Source: a virus. Taken from it: a stretch of DNA of 42,164 nucleotides. The position numbers and the translations under genes were made by a program. Each line of letters begins with the position of its first letter. The stretch's first letter is position 1. The stretch spans positions 1 through 42,164 of IMG/VR virus record IMGVR_UViG_3300021373_003334; one strand, given 5' to 3'. This document shows, piece by piece, positions 1 through 5,817 of the stretch. The notes under the pieces are model-generated. The model worked only from the letters and a program-made list of their open reading frames with translations. It did no database searches and was not told the origin of the DNA.

Positions 1-49
1 ATGGCTTTTCGTAGCCCTCAGTCCAGTAGTCTTTCATAGTAGTGTTCAT
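1..49 (-). CDS. partial leftward ORF, N-terminal 16 codons only
   Basis: On the minus strand an ATG at 49-47 opens a frame that stays open to the left edge and reads MNTTMKDYWTEGYEKP. It starts 17 bases after the stop of the next leftward gene, so it would be the second gene of a leftward operon. No strong Shine-Dalgarno sequence is visible. The fragment is too short to assign a function, and only position and an open frame support it. Confidence 0.4.
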   Translation of the reverse strand, partial: MNTTMKDYWTEGYEKP

Positions 50-66
50 GGCTGTATTTTAGTGTA

Positions 67-267
67 TTAGTGAGAGTTTTGCAAGATGTTTTTTGCTTTT
101 TCTTTGATTTCTTTATGCCAGCGGATAGCGTCCTCTTTTGCTTGTTGCTCACGCTCAAGCTTGAATCGTTCGTTCTGATCCTTCTCCCATTGGTCAACCC
201 TTTCGCACATGGCTTCGAGGATTGCTTTAACTTCGGGATTGATTAGGCATTCGGTTTCGTTTGTCAT
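67..267 (-). CDS. small hydrophilic protein of unknown function
   Basis: This 66-residue, highly charged protein is rich in Glu, Lys and Gln and is probably one long helix or coiled coil from about residue 12 to 62. There is no signal peptide, membrane segment or known motif. The ATG is preceded by an AAGGAA Shine-Dalgarno at good spacing, which is unusual for this window. A sigma-70-like promoter lies about 25 bases further upstream (293-321). It is transcribed away from the structural genes, a common arrangement for small early phage genes, but an early role is inference from orientation. I do not recognise the family. Confidence 0.7.
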   Translation of the reverse strand: MTNETECLINPEVKAILEAMCERVDQWEKDQNERFKLEREQQAKEDAIRWHKEIKEKAKNILQNSH

Positions 268-292
268 AGTGTTTCCTTATCTTGTTGAATGT

Positions 293-321
293 ATTCTAGC
301 ATAGTCGGGGCGAAAAGTGAA
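293..321 (-). promoter_or_regulatory. sigma-70-type promoter for the leftward gene
   Basis: On the minus strand TTCACT (316-321) is followed by a 17-base spacer and TAGAAT (293-298), with a TG one base before the -10 (extended -10). It sits just upstream of the AAGGAA ribosome site and ATG at 267, so it most likely drives 67-267 from host polymerase. Confidence 0.6.
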
Positions 322-366
322 GCATTATTTTAATCTTTTTTCTCGTTCAGTATCAACGAGTTACGA

Positions 367-390
367 TGTTCCACAGAGAATGTTCCACAG
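367..390 (+). repeat. direct repeat TGTTCCACAG, two copies 14 bases apart
   Basis: TGTTCCACAG occurs at 367-376 and again at 381-390. It loosely resembles a DnaA box (TTWTNCACA) but does not match it. The second copy runs directly into the G-rich motif at 390-420. Confidence 0.6.
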
Positions 391-420
391 GGGAGGGGTG
401 ATTTTGCGAGGGGGTGGGGG
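390..420 (+). other. putative G-quadruplex motif
   Basis: Four G-runs lie close together on the plus strand: GGGG (390-393), GGGG (395-398), GGGGG (410-414) and GGGGG (416-420), with loops of 1, 11 and 1 bases. This satisfies the usual four-tract quadruplex pattern and stands out in an AT-rich genome. Confidence 0.55.
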
Positions 421-496
421 TGGTCGCCAGCGCGATGGCACGAGCAACTTTTTTAGATAATTAAGGCAAAACGAGGACATGATTCACGAGATGATC

Positions 497-614
497 TGTT
501 AGATGAAAATTGTTAGGGTCAAAAGTTAGAGTATTAGAATCGCATAATAGCTGTTAGAAAATGATGCCCCGTATGCCCCCTATTAAGTGAAAAAAAGGTG
601 TTGGTAATTGTTAG
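497..614 (+). repeat. iterated TGTTAG motif
   Basis: TGTTAG occurs at 497-502, 511-516, 552-557 and 609-614, with near copies AGTTAG at 524-529 and TATTAG at 532-537. The first three are spaced 14 and 13 bases. The pattern resembles iterons or operator half-sites, but the copies are short and the region is AT-rich, so chance is possible. Confidence 0.4.
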
Positions 615-668
615 ATTTCGCAGGGGGGACTACTTCTTCAATATATCAACGACCATTTCATATAAGTT

Positions 669-692
669 ATGGGGGCTGCGCCCCTCCCCCAT
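669..692. other. GC-rich hairpin with alternative pairings
   Basis: GGGGC (672-676) pairs with GCCCC (680-684) around a 3-base loop. Alternatively ATGGGGG (669-675) pairs with CCCCCAT (686-692) around a 10-base loop. No T-run follows, so it is not a classical terminator on the plus strand. Confidence 0.55.
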
Positions 693-776
693 TAAAGCAG
701 AGCAATATAAAAAAAAGGGGAAAACAGAATCGTTAAGTGAAAAAAATCGGCGGTGCATTTTTAAAAAAAGAAAGAC

Positions 777-860
777 ATAATAATTCATACGCCCCGATTA
801 CTTTTGTTCTTGACCATAATAGAAAGTAAAGTATAATAATTCCAATACCCCGATTACTTT
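777..860 (+). repeat. duplicated leader block, 56-base period
   Basis: An imperfect direct repeat of about 28 bases occurs at 777-804 and 833-860. Both copies begin ATAATAATTC and end CCCCGATTACTTT, differing by small changes in between. The second copy begins inside the -10 element of the promoter at 810-837. A third CCCCGATTA lies at 2796-2804, upstream of the zinc-ribbon gene, so this may be a phage-specific control element. Confidence 0.6.
810..837 (+). promoter_or_regulatory. sigma-70-type promoter for the rightward genes
   Basis: TTGACC (810-815) and a perfect TATAAT (832-837) are separated by 16 bases. The predicted transcript would start near 844, about 23 bases before the ATG at 867. 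It probably drives the zinc-finger/T5orf172 gene and perhaps the following tube-like gene. Confidence 0.65.
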
Positions 861-866
861 AAGATT

Positions 867-1628
867 ATGTGTGACCAGATAAAAAAAATATGTTCTTCCT
901 GTGAAGAGTTTAAGATTCTTGATGATTTTCACAAAGGAGACGCTTCGCATGGCAGGAGTTCTTGGTGCAAAGATTGCATGAGCGTTCACAATAAAAAGAA
1001 AAGAGAAGAAGATAAGGAGAAAAATAAGGCTGTTTATGATTCTTACGATCAATTTAAAGATACCAAAGTGTGTCTCAGATGTCATCAAGAACTTTTGGTT
1101 AGTTCTTTTACCAAGAATTTGTACAAAAAGGATGCCTTAGCTAGTTACTGTAAGGGGTGTGTGGTTATAATGAAAAAACACAGAGAAGCAGGGACCTGTT
1201 GGAGAATTCCTGAACCAGCAGATCCAGAGGTGAGATCTCCAGCTAAAATGAGTGCTAGAGTTATAGGTGGGGAAAAAGAGGAGCAAAAGAATAAGCAAAA
1301 GGAACGGATGGGAAAAATACAACAAGAAAAAATAAAATATAAAGGTAATGTTTATTTAATGATTAATAACTTAAATGGACGAGTAAAGATAGGCATAACA
1401 AAAAACAAGCCTAAATATAGAGAGAGAGCATTACAAAGTCAAGAACCAGATATAAAACTTCTTTTTCATAAAAATGTTTTATTCATGAGGGAAACCGAAA
1501 GATATCTGCACAAACTTTTTGATTCTAGGCGTTTTAGAGGTGAGTGGTTTGATTTGTCAAAAGAAGAAATCGAGGAGGCTAAATCTATAATAGAACGAGC
1601 TTCCAATGTATCAATATATAAAAAATAG
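867..1628 (+). CDS. double zinc-finger protein with T5orf172/MUG113 (GIY-YIG-like) domain
   Basis: This 253-residue protein has three parts. Two treble-clef-like zinc sites come first, each CxxC, then an aromatic segment, then CxxC: C9/C12 with C34/C37, and C69/C72 with C95/C98. A charged linker follows (about 105-157). The C-terminal domain (about 158-245) contains the features of the T5orf172/MUG113 family of the GIY-YIG superfamily: a first strand with VYLM, then VKIGIT, a conserved Arg (RERALQ), ETE..LH, and GEWFDLS. Such proteins are known from phages and are thought to be nucleases or DNA-binding factors. The zinc sites resemble those that accompany phage HNH and homing endonucleases. 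It stands alone behind its own promoter, which fits a mobile or host-directed nuclease. Cleavage activity is inferred. Confidence 0.75.
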   Translation: MCDQIKKICSSCEEFKILDDFHKGDASHGRSSWCKDCMSVHNKKKREEDKEKNKAVYDSYDQFKDTKVCLRCHQELLVSSFTKNLYKKDALASYCKGCVVIMKKHREAGTCWRIPEPADPEVRSPAKMSARVIGGEKEEQKNKQKERMGKIQQEKIKYKGNVYLMINNLNGRVKIGITKNKPKYRERALQSQEPDIKLLFHKNVLFMRETERYLHKLFDSRRFRGEWFDLSKEEIEEAKSIIERASNVSIYKK

Positions 1629-1641
1629 TGTATAAACAATT

Positions 1642-2562
1642 ATGACATACAAGAATTTTCCTGTATATATTGGCTACGGAAATAGAACATTTTCTTCTAA
1701 TTACGGATTTTATAGAAATTTTATGATTTTCGCAAATAGCGTTAATGTTTCTTATAGTTCTGCTTCAGCGCCAAATAGGAGAATTGGTTCTGATATCGAT
1801 AGAGGTAATCAATACTATTATACTAATAATCTTACTTGTAGGATTAGTTTAGACTTTACTATTTATTCTAAAATTAGTCAAACTAATACGCCAGATAGCG
1901 TTTATGGATTTTTGGTTGACAAGGGTACATACGAAAATAATATTGTTGGGAATAATACTGGTAAAAATTATTTTCCAATTAGAATTGGTTCTAATCTCTA
2001 CAATAAGTCTTATTTAGACGAATATAGTGTAAATGTCTCGGCGTTTTCTCCTATTAGAATTACCGCTGGATTTACCTGTTATGATCCTCCTGAAAATGAA
2101 GCGTTATCATCAGAGCAAAACACATCTTTTCAAGATTACAGTGATTTGATGAATGGTATGCAGATTGTTACTGCTGATACTTGTGAGTTAAGTGGTTTTT
2201 ACGATCAAGTTGTATCAGCTAGTATAGTCCCAACTATGACTTTTGCTAAAAGGTATTCTAGAACCCCTGTTTATACTTTAGGAAGCTCTAAGCCTTCTAG
2301 TTTTCTGCTTGATGCTGTAGAATCTAATATGGTTTTGAATTCTACTGGCCTGAATAATTTTAGCGATTATAAAGGTATTAAACTTCAAAATAATATTGGC
2401 TTAACCATCAAAGATATCAATGGTGAGTTTATATTGCCTAGTTATGATGGGGGTTTTAATTTTGGTTGTCATAGTGGGGCTAAAGTCAACAATTATTCTT
2501 ACAGTATTGCGGGTGGAGATGTTGTTAATTCTACAGCTACGATTCAAGAGGTTTTAATATGA
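1642..2562 (+). CDS. tail-tube-fold paralog (virion tail protein, left-end copy)
   Basis: This 306-residue beta-rich protein is not obvious alone but lines up with the tail-tube proteins at 14143-16490. The segment around residues 124-150 (YLDEYSVNVSAFSPIRITAGF) matches FLTDYTLDMSVGSLPTATISF of the tube. The segment around 188-218 (VSASIVPTMTFAKRYSRTPVY) matches IQSASLSLPLSRTPIERLGSK. The end aligns with the tube's closing strands. I infer a tube-like or distal-tail (Dit-like) structural role. It is oddly placed, far from the tail module and beside regulatory genes. The ATG at 1642 has only a TATAAACA element (1631-1638) ahead of it and no ribosome site. The stop overlaps the next start (ATGA). 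Confidence 0.6.
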   Translation: MTYKNFPVYIGYGNRTFSSNYGFYRNFMIFANSVNVSYSSASAPNRRIGSDIDRGNQYYYTNNLTCRISLDFTIYSKISQTNTPDSVYGFLVDKGTYENNIVGNNTGKNYFPIRIGSNLYNKSYLDEYSVNVSAFSPIRITAGFTCYDPPENEALSSEQNTSFQDYSDLMNGMQIVTADTCELSGFYDQVVSASIVPTMTFAKRYSRTPVYTLGSSKPSSFLLDAVESNMVLNSTGLNNFSDYKGIKLQNNIGLTIKDINGEFILPSYDGGFNFGCHSGAKVNNYSYSIAGGDVVNSTATIQEVLI

Positions 2563-2693
2563 TTTTTAAGGTTATATTTTGTTTTGTAATTTTTGGAATG
2601 GTTATTTGGACTGTTCTTGCCGCTATTGAAGCGAAGAACACCATCAAACCAAAGCGCCATTTAAAAAAAAGGCGTGATTATTGGTATCATTAG
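2559..2693 (+). CDS. 44-residue single-span membrane protein
   Basis: The ATG at 2559 overlaps the stop of the upstream tube-like gene as ATGA, a strong sign of translational coupling. The peptide begins MIFKVIFCFVIFGMVIWTVL, giving one hydrophobic span at about residues 3-23. A basic, His- and Arg-rich tail follows (KPKRHLKKRRDYWYH), so the C terminus should stay in the cytoplasm. Size and topology would suit a small holin-like or membrane-associated phage protein, but no family is recognisable. It has no partner endolysin in the window. Confidence 0.6.
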   Translation: MIFKVIFCFVIFGMVIWTVLAAIEAKNTIKPKRHLKKRRDYWYH

Positions 2694-2795
2694 TGTAATA
2701 TAAGATATCAGATCTTCTAAGAGCCAACGCTAAAGCTGCGGAAGTCGAAAAAATTATACGGTTTTCAGTAATATCTGATTTTTTTTTAGAAAAAG

Positions 2796-2816
2796 CCCCG
2801 ATTATGTTTATAAATA
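2796..2816 (+). promoter_or_regulatory. CCCCGATTA motif plus T4-late-type TATAAATA element
   Basis: CCCCGATTA (2796-2804) repeats the motif found twice upstream of 867. It is followed at 2809-2816 by TATAAATA, identical to the T4 late-promoter core recognised by the phage sigma factor gp55. The ATG of the zinc-ribbon gene is only 6 bases downstream, so any transcript from it would be nearly leaderless. The preceding stretch (2694-2795) contains no gene that I can support. It includes TCAG/CTGA ahead of a T-run at 2780-2787, too weak a stem to call a terminator. Confidence 0.45.
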
Positions 2817-2822
2817 AAGTAT

Positions 2823-3155
2823 ATGAACCATGTTTTTTGTACAGAGTGCGGAAATAAGATAGAGTATTCTTATTCCAAGCCAAAATTTTGCTCTAGTTGT
2901 GGCAGCAAGTGTGGAAATATATCTGAAAATTCGGAAAGGAAAATAAAACAACCAGAGATTGAAGAATCTTTGGCTGATGATGAGACATCTATTGATGAGA
3001 TTCCTCACATTGAAAGTTTGGCTGTTGAAACGCAATCTTATGGTAATAATGTTTTTTCTTTTGAGTCCTTGATAGGTGAAGAAAACAAATCTCCGAGGGT
3101 CAGAAATAGAGGTTCTAGAACATTAGAAGACTTTATTGATGACAGAAGGGGATAG
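2823..3155 (+). CDS. zinc-ribbon protein, possible partner of the sigma factor
   Basis: This 110-residue protein has an N-terminal zinc ribbon (C6/C9 and C23/C26, with C30 nearby) in a sequence typical of zinc-ribbon modules (FCTECGNKI, FCSSCGSKC). A long acidic, probably disordered segment follows (about 35-95), then a short basic tail. Its 3' end overlaps the start of the sigma-like gene by 17 bases, so the two are probably made together. Zinc ribbon plus acidic tail would suit a small transcription cofactor, but that role is inferred from the neighbour only. Confidence 0.65.
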   Translation: MNHVFCTECGNKIEYSYSKPKFCSSCGSKCGNISENSERKIKQPEIEESLADDETSIDEIPHIESLAVETQSYGNNVFSFESLIGEENKSPRVRNRGSRTLEDFIDDRRG

Positions 3156-3840
3156 CAAAAGATTTGAGGATTATATTGACGTAATAGAGACCGCCATCCG
3201 CAAACAAAGGAGTAGGTGGCGGCTTGATTGCATTACTTGGTTTGATTTTGAGGATGTGGAGCAGGTTATAAAGCTTCATATTTATAAAAAGTGGGACATG
3301 TGGGATCAAGATCGCCCATTAGAGCCGTGGATTAATATAATTGTTACTAATCAGATAAGAAATCTGGTAAGAAATCACTACGGCAATTACATTAAGCCTT
3401 GTGCGACTTGTGAATTTAATTTGGGGGATGATGCTTGTTCATATACTCTTAGCAGAACCCAGGATCGTAGCTGTAAAAAGTTTGCAAACTGGGAAAAAAC
3501 CAAAAAAGCGGCATTTGATTTAAAAATTGCAGTACCATCTGAAAATCACATGTATGAAATGGGCAATGACCCAGATACTAATATGAATTTTGATTCGTGC
3601 ATTGGAAAACTTAATTGCTATATGCGTGAAGAGCTTACAGAAACCCACTATAAAGCTTATTATATGTTGTTTTTTGAAGAAGCCTCCGAAGAAGATGTGG
3701 CTAAGTTTATGGGGTATAAGACAAACGAGAAAAAACGTAAAGCTGGGTATAGACAGGTTAAAAATCTGAAGAAGATGTTTATTGAAAAAGCCACAGAAAT
3801 AATCAAAGAACATGATATAATAATAAACGATGTATTTTAG
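3139..3840 (+). CDS. sigma-70-family transcription factor, probably late-gene sigma
   Basis: I choose the ATG at 3139; a TTG one codon earlier also fits. Residues about 33-81 resemble sigma region 2: an acidic WFDFEDVEQ, an aromatic KKWDMWDQDRPLEPW and the helix INIIVTNQIRNLVRNHYG. Residues about 182-215 form a region-4-like helix-turn-helix (EASEEDVAKFMGY followed by a basic recognition helix). Between them lies a four-cysteine cluster (C88, C91, C100, C112) that could bind metal and is not part of normal sigma factors. Phages such as T4 use a reduced sigma (gp55) to direct host RNA polymerase to TATAAATA late promoters, and one such element lies at 2809-2816. A late-gene role is inferred. 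Confidence 0.65.
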   Translation: MTEGDSKRFEDYIDVIETAIRKQRSRWRLDCITWFDFEDVEQVIKLHIYKKWDMWDQDRPLEPWINIIVTNQIRNLVRNHYGNYIKPCATCEFNLGDDACSYTLSRTQDRSCKKFANWEKTKKAAFDLKIAVPSENHMYEMGNDPDTNMNFDSCIGKLNCYMREELTETHYKAYYMLFFEEASEEDVAKFMGYKTNEKKRKAGYRQVKNLKKMFIEKATEIIKEHDIIINDVF

Positions 3841-3842
3841 TT

Positions 3843-4907
3843 ATGGAGAAAGAAGAATTAAAATTAACAGAAGAACAAGAGACGTTTTTACGCGAAAACA
3901 GTAAAAAGTATCCTGATTTAAATATTTTAACTAAAAAATGCTTTGAGAATGAGGATTTAGATGGTCGTTCTAAGCAAGGGAGGCTTGTAAGAAAGTTTTT
4001 AATAGAAAATGACATAAAATTCAATACCCAATTTAAAGGAAAGCAAGACCCAATCATCTTTTCTAAGGAACAAAGGGAATTTATCATCCAACAGGCGGAG
4101 CAAGGACTATCATCGTTGGAAATTGCTAAATTGTTGTTTCCTGATAAGCGGGTTGGACCACTTAGTTTGGAGCAGAGGGCGGTATTAGAGGTTATAAGGG
4201 AGGTTAATCCAGAAATCATGCCATCTAAAGATGGTGGGGCATTGCATGACTACCTTCCCCCGAAATCATTGAGCCGAATTGTTAAAAAGATTAATGATTC
4301 TTGTGGTTTAAACCTGGATGACAAGAAACTTAACAGGCAATATCAAATTTGCGCCGAAAAACTTGGCATTCATTTATCAAATTCTCGTTTTTTAAAGATA
4401 ATGAACAATTATCTCGATTTAAGTGACAGAGAGTTGTTTGAGCAAGAGTTTGTGCGACTTACTTGGGACAAACCTGACCTGACTGCTGATGAAATTAACC
4501 TTTACCTTAACGTATGTAAGGAAATCATCAATTTGGAGGTTGTAAGTAAGCACCTCAACAAATTAAACGATATGTTTGATGTCGCTGACGATCAAACAGA
4601 GATGTCTGTACGTCTAGCTGAGATCATAAAGGCGAAAAGCTCAGAATACCACCAATGCGAGGGCAGAATCGAAAACCTTACTAAAAAACTACAGGGTGAT
4701 CGATCAGAAAGGATGAAGCAAAAGACAAAAAACAACGCTTCTATTTTATCCATTGTTCAATTATTTCAAGAAAAAGAAGAAAGAGACAATATGGTTAGAA
4801 TCGCAGAAATGCAAAGACAAACCATTAAAAAAGAAGCAGAAAGACTTGAGGGGATGGCTGAATGGAAAGCTAGAATACTAGGGATAAGTCAAGACGATGC
4901 AATTTAA
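3843..4907 (+). CDS. probable terminase small subunit or packaging DNA-binding protein
   Basis: This 354-residue, mostly helical protein starts 3 bases after the sigma gene and overlaps the zinc-finger nuclease gene by 11 bases. Around residues 74-95 it has a helix-turn-helix-like stretch (KEQREFIIQQAEQGLSSLEIAKLLF). The C-terminal third (about 225-350) is charged and predicted coiled coil, which could support oligomerisation. Small terminases bind packaging sites with helix-turn-helix domains and form rings, and they usually sit upstream of the large subunit, here with one gene between. It is longer than typical small terminases (150-200 residues), so it could instead be a different DNA-binding protein. 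Confidence 0.5.
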   Translation: MEKEELKLTEEQETFLRENSKKYPDLNILTKKCFENEDLDGRSKQGRLVRKFLIENDIKFNTQFKGKQDPIIFSKEQREFIIQQAEQGLSSLEIAKLLFPDKRVGPLSLEQRAVLEVIREVNPEIMPSKDGGALHDYLPPKSLSRIVKKINDSCGLNLDDKKLNRQYQICAEKLGIHLSNSRFLKIMNNYLDLSDRELFEQEFVRLTWDKPDLTADEINLYLNVCKEIINLEVVSKHLNKLNDMFDVADDQTEMSVRLAEIIKAKSSEYHQCEGRIENLTKKLQGDRSERMKQKTKNNASILSIVQLFQEKEERDNMVRIAEMQRQTIKKEAERLEGMAEWKARILGISQDDAI

Positions 4908-5817
4908 ATGTAAAGAGTGTGGGCAAGCCTTTGACACACAAAGGAGTTTACACACACATATTAAAAAACATAGTATGTTACTCGGTGACTACTATGTTAA
5001 GCACTATCAGCGCAAAAACAAGCTGACAGGTGAGCTTTTGCCGTTTAAGAACTACAAAGACTACTTCGAGAAAGACTTTTCTCAACCACACCAGTTAATG
5101 GAGTGGGTGAATAAGGCTGACCATGTTGAAACAAAAGATTATATTGTTGAATTACTCCATAAACGCACTATGGATAAAGTCATTGACTATGGTCCAACGG
5201 AGTTGGAGTTAATCAGTGCTGGTTTGCCGTCGATTGACGTTTATAAAAAATATTTTGGCAGCTACACATACGCATGTGAAGAGATTGGTATTAAGCCTTT
5301 ATTGGGGGAGAGATTGCCAAAAGGTTTCTTTGATGATCATTCAAATACTAAAATATTAATTGATACCAGAGAACAACAACCGCTTTCATTTAAAAATTCA
5401 GAACCTTATAAGCTAGATGTTGGAGATTACGGAGCTATTGCATCAGATTATGATTATACGTATGTAGACAGAAAGTCATTTGGTGATTTTTGTGGGACAA
5501 CCACAGTTGGCTATTCTCGATTCTGTAAAGAACTCGATAGGTGTCGATCCTTGGGGGCTTATTTGTTTATTGTTATGGAATTTCCTTTTGAGGAGATAGA
5601 TCATTACAATGCAAAAAGCTATAAAAAATATAAGTTGGATTACGTTCTTCATAACATGCGCGAAATACAAAAACAATACAAGGATTGTTGTCAGTTTGTA
5701 TTCGCTGGTTCTAGGGAGTTAAGTGAAGAGATTATTCCTAAGTTGCTGATACTTGGAAAAAAACTCTGGAATACAGATATACACTATTTTTGGTCTAAAC
5801 ATATAAAGCGGTCATGA
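4897..5817 (+). CDS. C2H2 zinc finger fused to ERCC4 (XPF-like) nuclease
   Basis: The 306-residue protein opens with a classic C2H2 finger (C5, C8, H21, H25 with a 12-residue middle), rare in phages. A linker domain of about 110 residues follows. Residues about 150-260 form an ERCC4 nuclease core. I see DTRE (D156, R158, E159), GD (D177) and a VDRKSFGDF stretch (D191, R192, K193, D197), which is the family's GD...ERK...D signature with Asp in place of the first Glu. XPF-type nucleases cut branched or structured DNA. It is coupled to the large terminase by an ATGA overlap, so it probably acts in packaging, for example resolving branched replicative DNA, as T4 endonuclease VII does with a different fold. 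That role is inferred. Confidence 0.8.
   Translation: MQFKCKECGQAFDTQRSLHTHIKKHSMLLGDYYVKHYQRKNKLTGELLPFKNYKDYFEKDFSQPHQLMEWVNKADHVETKDYIVELLHKRTMDKVIDYGPTELELISAGLPSIDVYKKYFGSYTYACEEIGIKPLLGERLPKGFFDDHSNTKILIDTREQQPLSFKNSEPYKLDVGDYGAIASDYDYTYVDRKSFGDFCGTTTVGYSRFCKELDRCRSLGAYLFIVMEFPFEEIDHYNAKSYKKYKLDYVLHNMREIQKQYKDCCQFVFAGSRELSEEIIPKLLILGKKLWNTDIHYFWSKHIKRS

Larger units (their letters stand above)
322..809. other. non-coding region, candidate origin or control region
   Basis: No convincing gene lies here on either strand. A 60-codon GTG-started frame at 598-780 lacks a ribosome site and overlaps a hairpin. The stretch holds a duplicated 10-mer, a G-rich motif, TGTTAG repeats and a GC-rich hairpin, all listed separately. 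It lies between a leftward and a rightward transcription unit, so an origin or regulatory function is plausible. Nothing in the sequence proves either. Confidence 0.5.

Noticed and set aside
598-780. 60-codon rightward frame starting at GTG
   Set aside because: No ribosome site, overlaps the GC hairpin and poly-A tracts, and the product is low-complexity and basic with no family resemblance.
2700-2790. Terminator before the zinc-ribbon gene
   Set aside because: The only stem next to the T-run is four base pairs (TCAG/CTGA); longer pairing needs a ~60-base loop.
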